Below are positions 57,688 through 64,000 of a stretch of DNA of 64,000 nucleotides, piece by piece. The notes beneath the pieces were generated by a model that worked only from the letters and a program-made list of their open reading frames with translations, made no database searches and was not told the DNA's origin. The translations under genes and the position numbers were made by a program. Position 1 is the first letter of the stretch, and each line of letters starts with the position of its first letter. This DNA is from JADKCZ01 sp963786945 (GTDB lineage Bacteria; Myxococcota; Myxococcia; Myxococcales; Anaeromyxobacteraceae), in the NCBI GenBank assembly GCA_963786945.1, contig CAWBAO010000005.1, forward strand, positions 1 to 64,000, read 5' to 3'.

Positions 57688-58206
57688 ATGAGCGAGGCCA
57701 GGCGGAACCAGGAGCTGGAGGCGGAGGTCGGACCGGAGCAGGGCGACGCCGAGGGGGCGCGCCGTCGCTCCAAGACCATGTCGCGCAAGGAGATCGCGCG
57801 CGACCTGCGTCGGCAGCGCCAGTCGGGGGTGCTGGACCCGGAGCTGGACGGGGTGATGCAGGAGATCGAGGCCAACCGGCCTCACGCCAGGGCCCAGTGC
57901 GCCACCGGGCCCCGCCCGTGCATGTTCATCTCCTGCAAGCACCACCTCTACCTGGACGTGAACCCGGCGACCGGGTCGATCAAGCTCAACTTCCCCGACA
58001 AGGAGGTCTGGGAGATGGGCGAGACCTGCGCGCTGGACGTCGCCGACCGCGGCGGCATCACGCTGGAGGAGGTCGGGGCCATCATGAACCTGACCCGCGA
58101 GCGGATCCGCCAGGTCGAGACCCGCGGGCTGCTCAAGCTCCGGGCCATCTGCGAGGACGAGCCCCGCTCCAACAATCCGGCCCTGGGCGGCCGCGACGGA
58201 CGCTGA
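57688..58206 (+). CDS. Sigma-region-4-like protein with conserved cysteines
   Basis: 172-aa protein. A charged, helical N-terminus (SRKEIARDLRRQRQSG) is followed by RPCMFISCKHHLYLDVNP, a cysteine pair that may bind metal, then TCALDVADRGGITLEEVGAI and NLTRERIRQVETRGLLKLRA, a sigma-70 region 4 helix-turn-helix. The pattern recalls anti-sigma or promoter-recognition cofactors known from myxobacteria. Start ATG 57688, with GGAGGGGTCGGGG upstream. It follows the MerR-like gene and precedes purH, from which it is separated by a hairpin. Confidence 0.72.
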   Translation: MSEARRNQELEAEVGPEQGDAEGARRRSKTMSRKEIARDLRRQRQSGVLDPELDGVMQEIEANRPHARAQCATGPRPCMFISCKHHLYLDVNPATGSIKLNFPDKEVWEMGETCALDVADRGGITLEEVGAIMNLTRERIRQVETRGLLKLRAICEDEPRSNNPALGGRDGR

Positions 58207-58210
58207 AGGC

Positions 58211-58230
58211 GCCCCGGGCCCTCCCGGGGC
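58211..58230 (+). terminator. Hairpin after the sigma-4-like gene
   Basis: GCCCCGGG at 58211-58218 pairs with CCCGGGGC at 58223-58230 around a 4-nt loop, just after the stop at 58206. It has no T tract, so it is a weak terminator at best. Confidence 0.35.
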
Positions 58231-58303
58231 GGGCGTGCCGCGCGCCGTCCTTGAATCCCCTGCACGCGGCTGGTAAACGGGGCCTCCCTCCCGGGAGGTC
58301 TCC

Positions 58304-59878
58304 ATGGTCCGTCGCGCGCTGCTCTCGGTCTCCGACAAGGCCGGTCTCGTCCCCTTCGCGAAGCGCCTCGCCGCCCTGGGCGTCGAGCTGCTCTCCACCG
58401 GCGGCACCCAGAAGGCGCTGGCCGAGGCGGGCGTGCCGGTCACCTCGGTGGGCGACTTCACCCAGGCCCCGGAGATCCTCGGCGGGCGGGTCAAGACGCT
58501 CCACCCGCGGGTCCACGGCGGCATCCTCTTCCGGCGCGGGCTGGCCTCCGACGAGGCCGACGTGGCGGCGCGCGGCATCCCGCCCATCGACCTGGTGGTG
58601 GTGAACCTCTACCCGTTCCGCGAGGCGGTGGCGGCCGGCAAGGCCTTCGACGCCTGCGTCGAGGAGATCGACATCGGCGGCCCGACCATGGTGCGCAGCG
58701 CCGCCAAGAACTCGGCCCACGTCGGCGTGGTGGTCGACCCGGCCGACTACGAGCGCGTCGCCGCCGAGCTCGAGGCCGGCCGGGCCCTCTCGGCCGCCAC
58801 CCGCTTCGACCTGATGAAGAAGGCCTTCGCCCACACCGCCGCCTACGACGCCGCCATCAGCGAGTACCTGAGCGCGCGCCCCGCCGCCGACGCCGCGCCG
58901 CTCCACTTCCCGGGCACGCTGGGCGCCGTCTTCCAGAAGGTGCAGGACCTCCGCTACGGCGAGAACCCGCACCAGGCCGGCGCCTTCTACCGGGCCGGGC
59001 GCGAGCCGGAGGAGCCCACCGTGGCCTTCGCCTCGATCCTCCAGGGCAAGGAGCTCAGCTACAACAACCTGCTCGACCTCGAGGCGGCGCTGGCCAACCT
59101 CAAGGAGTTCGACGAGACCGCGGCCGTCATCATCAAGCACAACACCCCCTGCGGCGTGTCGCTGGGCCAAACCCTGGCCGACGCCTTCGCCCGCGCCCGG
59201 GCCTGCGACCCGGTCAGCGCCTTCGGCGGCATCGTGGCGCTCAACCGGCCGGTCGACGAGGCGGCGGCCCGGGAGCTGACCGACCTCTTCCTCGAGTGCG
59301 TCATCGCCCCCGCCTACGACCCGGCGGCGCGGGCCCTGCTGGCCGCCAAGAAGAACCTGCGGCTGCTGGAGTCGCCGCGCCTCGGGCAGCCGCGCGCCGC
59401 CTGGCGCCGCCGCCCCGAGGAGACCCGCGAGCTGCGCTCCATCACCGGCGGCCTGCTGGTGATGGACCGCGACCTGGGCACGGTGAGGCGCGAGGACTGC
59501 AGGGTGATGACCCGGCGCGCCCCCACCGAGGCGGAGTGGAAGAACCTGCTCTTCGCCTGGAAGGTGGTGAAGCACGTCAAGTCGAACGCCATCGTCTTCG
59601 CCAGCGAGGACCGGACCGTGGCCATCGGCGGCGGCCAGACCAGCCGCGTCGAGTCGGTCAAGACCGCGGTGATGAAGGCGCAGCTGCCGGTGCGCGGCTC
59701 CTGCGTCGGCTCCGACGCCTTCTTCCCGTTCGCCGACGGCGTCGAGGAGATCATCAAGGCCGGCGCCACCGCCATCATCCAGCCGGGCGGCTCGATGCGC
59801 GACGCCGAGGTGGTGGCGGCCGCCGACGCGGCCGGGATCGCCATGGTGGCCACCGGGATGCGCCACTTCCGGCACTGA
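58304..59878 (+). CDS. purH: Bifunctional AICAR formyltransferase / IMP cyclohydrolase
   Basis: Carries out the last two steps of IMP synthesis. 524 aa. The N-terminal cyclohydrolase (MGS-type) domain has SVSDKAGLVPFAKRLAALG, STGGTQKALAEAG and GRVKTLHPRVHGGILFRR; the formyltransferase follows with LRYGENPHQAGAFYR, GKELSYNNLLDLEAAL, IKHNTPCGVSLG, DPVSAFGGIVALN, KSNAIVFASEDRT and GSCVGSDAFFPFADG. Start ATG 58304 with GGGAGG upstream. Intact. Confidence 0.95.
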   Translation: MVRRALLSVSDKAGLVPFAKRLAALGVELLSTGGTQKALAEAGVPVTSVGDFTQAPEILGGRVKTLHPRVHGGILFRRGLASDEADVAARGIPPIDLVVVNLYPFREAVAAGKAFDACVEEIDIGGPTMVRSAAKNSAHVGVVVDPADYERVAAELEAGRALSAATRFDLMKKAFAHTAAYDAAISEYLSARPAADAAPLHFPGTLGAVFQKVQDLRYGENPHQAGAFYRAGREPEEPTVAFASILQGKELSYNNLLDLEAALANLKEFDETAAVIIKHNTPCGVSLGQTLADAFARARACDPVSAFGGIVALNRPVDEAAARELTDLFLECVIAPAYDPAARALLAAKKNLRLLESPRLGQPRAAWRRRPEETRELRSITGGLLVMDRDLGTVRREDCRVMTRRAPTEAEWKNLLFAWKVVKHVKSNAIVFASEDRTVAIGGGQTSRVESVKTAVMKAQLPVRGSCVGSDAFFPFADGVEEIIKAGATAIIQPGGSMRDAEVVAAADAAGIAMVATGMRHFRH

Positions 59879-59947
59879 TCCCGCCGCCCCGGCCCGCGGC
59901 GTACCGGGACGGCCGACGGGCTACACTCCCGCCTCGGAGGCCGGGCC

Positions 59948-60841
59948 ATGGGCGATCGCGTGACGACGGGGCGGAAGAGGCGGCTCGGCGATCGCGCCGA
60001 CGGGCGGCTGCTGCGCAGCCTGAGCCCCATCTACCAGATCATCCCGTACATCATGCGGACCCGGGTGGACGCCCAGGACTACTTCGAGGATCGCATCGAC
60101 GTGGGCCCGGCCGAGGCCTGGCTGCGGCGGCAGCGGGCCGCCGGCCGCACCGACCTGGGCTACCTGGCGCTCTTCATGGCGGCGCTGGTCCGCATCATCT
60201 CGCAGCACCCCCGGCTCAACCGCTTCGTGGCCGGGCAGCGGCTCTACGCCCGCCACGAGATCCTCTTCGCCATGGTGCTCAAGCGCCGGCTGCACCAGGA
60301 CAGCCCGGAGACGGTGGTGAAGCTCCGCTTCGACCCGCGGGCCACCGTCTTCGAGGTGGCCCGGATCATCGAGGAGGCGGTCTCGGCCAACCAGGGCGAG
60401 GACACCCGCAACGAGACCGATCGCACCGCCCGCCTCTTCACGGCGGTGCCGGGCGCGGTGCTGCGCGGGCTGATGTGGCTGCTGCGGGCCCTCGACTTCC
60501 ACGGCCTGCTGCCCGGCGCCATCCGCCGGGCCAGCCCCTTCCACGTCACCGCCTTCGTCACCGACCTCGGCTCGCTGGGGATCAAGCCCATCTACCACCA
60601 CCTCTACGAGTTCGGGACCGTCTCCTTCTTCTTCGCCTTCGGGGCCAAGGAGCGCGAGCACGCCCTCGGCGCCGACGGCCGGGTGGAGCTGCGCAGGTCC
60701 ATCGCCATCAAGGTGGTGAACGACGAGCGGATCTGCGACGGCCACTACTACGCCAGCGCCTTCAAGTCGCTGCGGGGCCTGCTGCGCCGGCCGGAGCTGC
60801 TCGAGGTGCCCCCGGAGCAGGTGGTCGAGGACCAGGACTGA
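59948..60841 (+). CDS. CAT-fold protein related to 2-oxoacid dehydrogenase E2
   Basis: 297-aa protein that resembles the catalytic (acyltransferase) fold of 2-oxoacid dehydrogenase E2, but without lipoyl or E1-binding domains. The C-terminal part has SPFHVTAFVTDLGSLGI and VVNDERICDGHYYASAF, corresponding to the E2 active-site DHRxxDG region; the catalytic histidine is replaced (DERICDG). A role as an acyltransferase of unknown substrate, or an inactive scaffold, is possible. TACACT at 59922-59927 may be its -10, and GGAGG precedes the ATG at 59948. Convergent with the STAS-like gene. Confidence 0.7.
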   Translation: MGDRVTTGRKRRLGDRADGRLLRSLSPIYQIIPYIMRTRVDAQDYFEDRIDVGPAEAWLRRQRAAGRTDLGYLALFMAALVRIISQHPRLNRFVAGQRLYARHEILFAMVLKRRLHQDSPETVVKLRFDPRATVFEVARIIEEAVSANQGEDTRNETDRTARLFTAVPGAVLRGLMWLLRALDFHGLLPGAIRRASPFHVTAFVTDLGSLGIKPIYHHLYEFGTVSFFFAFGAKEREHALGADGRVELRRSIAIKVVNDERICDGHYYASAFKSLRGLLRRPELLEVPPEQVVEDQD

Positions 60842-60880
60842 CCGGCACCGCGGCGTGGGTCGCGCGGGTGCTCGGGCGCG

Positions 60881-61246
60881 CTACCCGCCGAAGCCGGCCA
60901 GCCACTCCCGCGCCTCGTCCAGCGTGCCGAAGGAGGTGACGGTGCGGTGCGCGAACGGCTTGATGGCCCAGAAGATGACCTGCTGCAGCGGCGAGAGCCC
61001 GACCACGGCGCTGGCCTTGAGGTACGGCTTGATGGCGGCGGAGTAGGTCTTGATGTTGTCGGCGGCGCCGCGGCCGTAGCGGGCCCTGGTCACCACGGTG
61101 GCCAGGAGCACCGAGCCCAGGGGCTCCCGGGCGACCATCCGTGCCCCGGCGCGCAGCACCTCGGGGTACTGGTCGGCCTCGACGTCGGTGCCATCCACGA
61201 TGACGAGGCGCTTGCCCCGGTAGGTCTCGATGCGGACGCGTTCCAT
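60881..61246 (-). CDS. STAS/SEC14-like domain protein
   Basis: 121-aa cytosolic protein with the strand-helix order of a STAS-like fold: RIETYRGKRLVIVDGTDV, RMVAREPLGSVLLATVVT, a turn, then IKPYLKASAVVGLSPLQQVI and a final TVTSFGTLDEAREWLAGF. Related proteins in bacteria are short and annotated as STAS or SpoIIAA-like of unknown role. No phosphorylatable serine motif of the SpoIIAA type is obvious. Start ATG at 61246. Confidence 0.6.
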   Translation of the reverse strand: MERVRIETYRGKRLVIVDGTDVEADQYPEVLRAGARMVAREPLGSVLLATVVTRARYGRGAADNIKTYSAAIKPYLKASAVVGLSPLQQVIFWAIKPFAHRTVTSFGTLDEAREWLAGFGG

Positions 61247-61301
61247 GCGCTCCTCGGGGTCTCCGCCTGGCCAGCACAGTCGCCCGCCGTGGCGGCCCTG
61301 G

Positions 61302-61775
61302 TCAAGCCGGGGTGTCGATCACCAGCCGCTCCAGCAGCGCCGAGAGGTCACGGAAGGCCGACCCGCCGATCCGCGCGGCCCACCGTCGTTCGACGCCCGC
61401 GATCACCTGCCGGGCGAGCCGCGCGACCTCGAGCCCGGCGCCCGTCAGCACGACGCGCCTGGCGCGGCCGTCGTCCGGATCGCTGGTCCGACGCACGTAG
61501 CCCAGGGCCTCGAGGTCGTCGACGAGCTCGCCCATCGACGCCCTGGTCATGCCGGCGCGCTCTGCCAGCTCGGAGGGGCGGGTCCCGGCGGGACCGACGT
61601 TGGCGAGGACGGCCCCGTGCTTGGGCCGGAGATCGAGGTGGCCGGCCCGGTGGATCTCGGCGAAGAGCTCGGTCTCGAACCGTCGGTAGGCCAGGAGGAG
61701 CAGGGTCCCCACGTTGGCCTGCCGGGGCCGGAGCGCGCGGGGCTGGGCGGGGACGGGCCGGGCGCGCCTTGACAT
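61302..61775 (-). CDS. MarR family regulator
   Basis: 157-aa winged-helix repressor. Marks: GTLLLLAYRRFETELFAEIH, RPKHGAVLANVGPAGTRPSEL, AERAGMTRASMGELVDDLEA (recognition helix) and YVRRTSDPDDGRARRVVLTG (wing). Ligand unknown. Start ATG at 61775. It is divergent from a SnoaL-like secreted protein; the 58-bp gap holds a good -35 for that gene and is the natural place for its operator. Confidence 0.85.
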   Translation of the reverse strand: MSRRARPVPAQPRALRPRQANVGTLLLLAYRRFETELFAEIHRAGHLDLRPKHGAVLANVGPAGTRPSELAERAGMTRASMGELVDDLEALGYVRRTSDPDDGRARRVVLTGAGLEVARLARQVIAGVERRWAARIGGSAFRDLSALLERLVIDTPA

Positions 61776-61797
61776 GAAAGTAAGGTTACCATACCGT
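61769..61797 (+). promoter_or_regulatory. Promoter-like element between marR and the SnoaL-like gene
   Basis: TTGACA at 61769-61774, a 17-bp spacer and TACCGT at 61792-61797, 37 bp before the ATG at 61834. It overlaps the 5' end of the MarR gene, so MarR could control both. Confidence 0.4.
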
Positions 61798-61833
61798 CTT
61801 GCCATCAGGCGAACATCCCAGCGGAGGTGTCTG

Positions 61834-62358
61834 ATGCGCGTCATCCCCAGAAGCGTCGCCGGCGGTCTCCTGCTTGCCTGGCTGACCGTCACCGCGCCGC
61901 TCGCGGCGGCGTCCGGGGCGGGCCCAGCGGGCCCCACCGCCGCCGATCGCAGCGAGGTCGAGGGCGTCGGCCAGCGGTTCGCGGCGGCGTGGAACCGGCA
62001 CGACGCCAGGGCGCTGGCCGCCCTCTTCGCGGAGCGGGCCGATTTCGTGAACGTCATCGGGCTGCACTGGCGGGGGCGCGAGGAGATCGAGCGCGCCCAT
62101 GCCGAGATCCACGCGACCCGGATGAAGGACAGCACCCTCGCCATCCGCGCGTCCGCCGTCCGGTTCCTGCGTCCCGACGTGGCGCTGCTGCACGCCACCT
62201 GGGAGCTCCGGGGTGACACCGGGCTGGAGGGCAAGCCGCTGCCGCCGCGCACCGGCGTGCTCAGCTTCGTGGTGGTCCGGCAGGACGGGCGCTGGCTGGC
62301 CGAGGCGGCGCAGAACACGGACATCGTGCCGATGCCGAACGCCCCACCCGGGAAGTGA
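61834..62358 (+). CDS. Secreted SnoaL/DUF4440-like protein
   Basis: 174-aa exported protein. Signal peptide from ATG 61834: SVAGGLLLAWLTVTAPLAAA. The mature part is a SnoaL/DUF4440 cone fold: VGQRFAAAWNRHDARALAAL, ADFVNVIGLHWRGREEIERA, then VALLHATWELRGDTG and VLSFVVVRQDGRWLAEAAQN. Such proteins bind or modify small hydrophobic molecules; no catalytic residue is certain. Divergent from a MarR regulator, which suggests that MarR controls it in response to a small molecule. GCGGAGGTG precedes the start. Confidence 0.82.
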   Translation: MRVIPRSVAGGLLLAWLTVTAPLAAASGAGPAGPTAADRSEVEGVGQRFAAAWNRHDARALAALFAERADFVNVIGLHWRGREEIERAHAEIHATRMKDSTLAIRASAVRFLRPDVALLHATWELRGDTGLEGKPLPPRTGVLSFVVVRQDGRWLAEAAQNTDIVPMPNAPPGK

Positions 62359-62376
62359 TGCCCGGGAGCGCGCCGC

Positions 62377-63342
62377 TCACGCGACCGGGTGCCGTGCCGG
62401 CTCCCCCCGGGCCACCCGCTCGATCTCCTCGACCACCATGAGGGCCATGGCGCTCCGGGTCTCGCGCGTCCCCGAGCCGAGGTGCGGCGTCAGCACCACG
62501 TTCTCGAGGTCGAGGTAGGCGGCCGGCACCCGCGGCTCGTCGCGGAAGACGTCGAGCCCGGCGGCGGCGAGGCGGCCGCTCCGCAGCGCCTCGGCCAGCG
62601 CGGCGTCGTCCACCACCGCCCCGCGGGCGGTGTTGATCACGATGGCGCCCGGCTTGAGGAGCGCCAGCCGCTCCCGGGAGAGCAGCCCCTCGGTGGCCGG
62701 GGTCCGCGGCACGTGGAGCGAGACCACGTCGGCCTCGGCGAGGAGGGCCTCGAGCGGCAGGTGGCGAGCCCCGGGGAAGGGGACCTCGCGGGGGGAGGCG
62801 TAGGCGAGGCGCAGGCCGAGCCCGGCGGCGCGCCGGGCCACCGCCTGGCCGATGCGGCCGAAGCCGACCAGGCCGAGGAGCTTGCCGTCGAGGCCGGTGC
62901 CGAGCAGCAGCGCCGGGTCCACCGCCGTCCAGCCGCCACGCCGGATGAGCCGGTCCCCCTCGGCCACCCGCCGCGCCGCGGCCAGCAGCAGCGCGATGGC
63001 GTGCTCGGCGGTGGCCTCGGTGACCACCCCGGGGGTGTTGGTCACCAGCAGGCGGCGCCGGCGGCAGGCCTCGAGGTCGAGGTGATCCACCCCGACGCCG
63101 TAGGAGGCGAGGTGGCGCAGCCGGGGCAGGCCGGCCAGCAGGGGCTCGTCGACCCGGTCGATGTAGCTGGTCACCAGCACCTCGGCCTCGCTGGCCGCCG
63201 CGAGGAGGGCGGGGCGCGGCGCCGGGATCGGCTCGCCGCCGCGGAGCTCGAACCGGTCCGCCAGCCGATCGAAGTGGCCGCCCGGGAGCGCGCGCACCTG
63301 GTAGAGGACCGGCTTGCGGCGGGCGGGGTCGACGGGGGCCAT
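62377..63342 (-). CDS. D-2-hydroxyacid dehydrogenase
   Basis: NAD(P)-dependent reductase of 2-keto acids (glyoxylate/hydroxypyruvate reductase or similar). 321 aa. NAD loop LVGFGRIGQAVARRA, catalytic Arg in NTARGAVVDD, Glu in DVFRDEP and His in LTPHLGSGT. The N-terminal domain has YGVGVDHLDLEACR and VTNTPGVVTEATAEHAIAL. Start ATG at 63342 with AGGTGAG upstream; a GTG at 63351 is possible. Exact substrate not clear from sequence. Confidence 0.9.
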   Translation of the reverse strand: MAPVDPARRKPVLYQVRALPGGHFDRLADRFELRGGEPIPAPRPALLAAASEAEVLVTSYIDRVDEPLLAGLPRLRHLASYGVGVDHLDLEACRRRRLLVTNTPGVVTEATAEHAIALLLAAARRVAEGDRLIRRGGWTAVDPALLLGTGLDGKLLGLVGFGRIGQAVARRAAGLGLRLAYASPREVPFPGARHLPLEALLAEADVVSLHVPRTPATEGLLSRERLALLKPGAIVINTARGAVVDDAALAEALRSGRLAAAGLDVFRDEPRVPAAYLDLENVVLTPHLGSGTRETRSAMALMVVEEIERVARGEPARHPVA

Positions 63343-63451
63343 GGCACTCACCTACCGCCGCGGGCGAGCCGGCGGCAAGTGATCCGCCCCGCCCCCTTCC
63401 GATGGCGCCCCGTGGCCGGCGCGTGGTACGGCGCGGGGCGGAGGCGGCGAG

Positions 63452-64000
63452 GTGGAGAACCGCGGGCACACCTACCGGGAACGGATCGGCGCCGACGGCG
63501 CGGGCCGGGCCGTGCTGGAGCACCTCGGCGAGCGCTTCGGGCGCGCCGGGCCCGAGGCGTGGCGCGAGCGGATCGCGTCGGGGCAGGTGAGGCTGGACGA
63601 CGCCCCCACCTCCGCCGAGGCCAGCCTGCGCGCCGGTCAGTGGCTCACCTGGGAGCGGCCCCCCTGGACCGAGCCGCCGGTGCCGCTCGACGCCGCCGTG
63701 CTGCACGAGGACGCGCTGCTGCTCGCGGTGGCCAAGCCGCGCGGGCTGCCGACCATGCCCGCCGGCGGCCTCTACCTCGAGCACACGCTGCTGGCCGTGG
63801 TCCGCCGCCGCGCCCCGGGGGCCAGCCCCATGCACCGGCTGGGGCGCGACACCTCGGGCGTGGTGCTCTTCGCGCGGACGGCGGCGGCGGCCGGCGCGGT
63901 CCAGTCCGCCTTCCGGGCCCGGCGGGTGACCAAGGTCTACCGCGCCCTCTGCGCCGGCCACCCGGCGCTCGACGCCTTCCAGGTGGACGCGCCCATCGGC
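63452..64000 (+). CDS. RluA-family pseudouridine synthase, 5' part
   Basis: First 183 residues of an rRNA or tRNA pseudouridine synthase; the gene runs past the window end. Residues 1-70 form an S4-like part (AWRERIASGQVRLDD ... SLRAGQWLTWERPPW), then the catalytic domain: LHEDALLLAVAKPRGLPTMP and PMHRLGRDTSGVVLFAR. The family active site normally reads HRLD, with the aspartate as nucleophile; here H128-R-L-G131-R-D133. Either this is a distinct subfamily or it is inactive. Start GTG 63452, with GGCGGCGAG upstream. Confidence 0.8.
   Translation, partial: MENRGHTYRERIGADGAGRAVLEHLGERFGRAGPEAWRERIASGQVRLDDAPTSAEASLRAGQWLTWERPPWTEPPVPLDAAVLHEDALLLAVAKPRGLPTMPAGGLYLEHTLLAVVRRRAPGASPMHRLGRDTSGVVLFARTAAAAGAVQSAFRARRVTKVYRALCAGHPALDAFQVDAPIG

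Overview
The window is 64 kb of very GC-rich bacterial chromosome, roughly three quarters G+C, with dense genes, frequent 4-bp start/stop overlaps and many GTG starts. Gene content (DUF507, Hanks-type kinases with a PEGA or TPR tail, DUF1800/DUF1501 pair, CcsA-hemACD cluster) points to Myxococcota, most like Anaeromyxobacter and relatives. This assignment is an inference from content and composition. I saw no rRNA, tRNA, CRISPR array, insertion sequence or prophage.

Layout. 1-5509: end of AddB and all of AddA, the double-strand-break repair helicase-nuclease. 5601-8555: class I aldolase, a DUF507 protein and an unknown two-gene operon. 8605-14717: DUF3108 lipoprotein, zinc-ribbon protein, YggS, AI-2E-type permease, Maf and a membrane-anchored PpiD-like foldase. 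14841-19363: mreC-mreD-mrdA-rodA, the rod-shape and elongation machinery without mreB. 19454-29212: beta-propeller lipoprotein, LldD, LysE-type exporter, a large TPR receptor kinase and a C69 dipeptidase. 29324-36027: leftward cell-surface cluster made of a CHB_HEX_C lipoprotein, DUF1501, DUF1800 and a CHG-motif lipoprotein. 36195-42724: beta-barrel protein, epimerase, thioredoxin and an operon of an unknown protein, CcsA/HemX, hemA, hemC and hemD. 43031-47789: HNH protein, WXXGXW-like secreted protein, TruD, a small protein and a PHP protein. 47689-51996: leftward operon of a two-subunit Fe-S flavin dehydrogenase, proC and a lipoprotein. 52093-56722: metalloenzyme, exported TldD homologue and a PEGA kinase. 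57100-64000: MerR-like regulator with a sigma-region-4-like protein, purH, a CAT-fold protein, a STAS-like protein, a MarR/SnoaL divergent pair, a hydroxyacid dehydrogenase and a truncated RluA-type synthase.

A striking overall feature is that about a dozen otherwise intact genes, including essential ones (mrdA, rodA, hemA-linked hemC and hemD), are split by single-base indels. Most are explained by one extra G on the given strand. I treat these as probable sequence errors, annotate each gene across its full length and mark the site. Coordinates and protein lengths for these genes assume the corrected frame.

I did not find a clear new defence or mobile system. The most promising loci for something undescribed are the rearranged Fe-S flavoenzyme pair beside proC (48390-51996), the MerR plus Cys-containing sigma-4-like regulator pair behind an AT-rich palindrome (57027-58206), the DUF1800/DUF1501/CHG surface cluster (32442-36027), and an AddA nuclease domain that carries its own iron-sulfur-type cysteine pattern.
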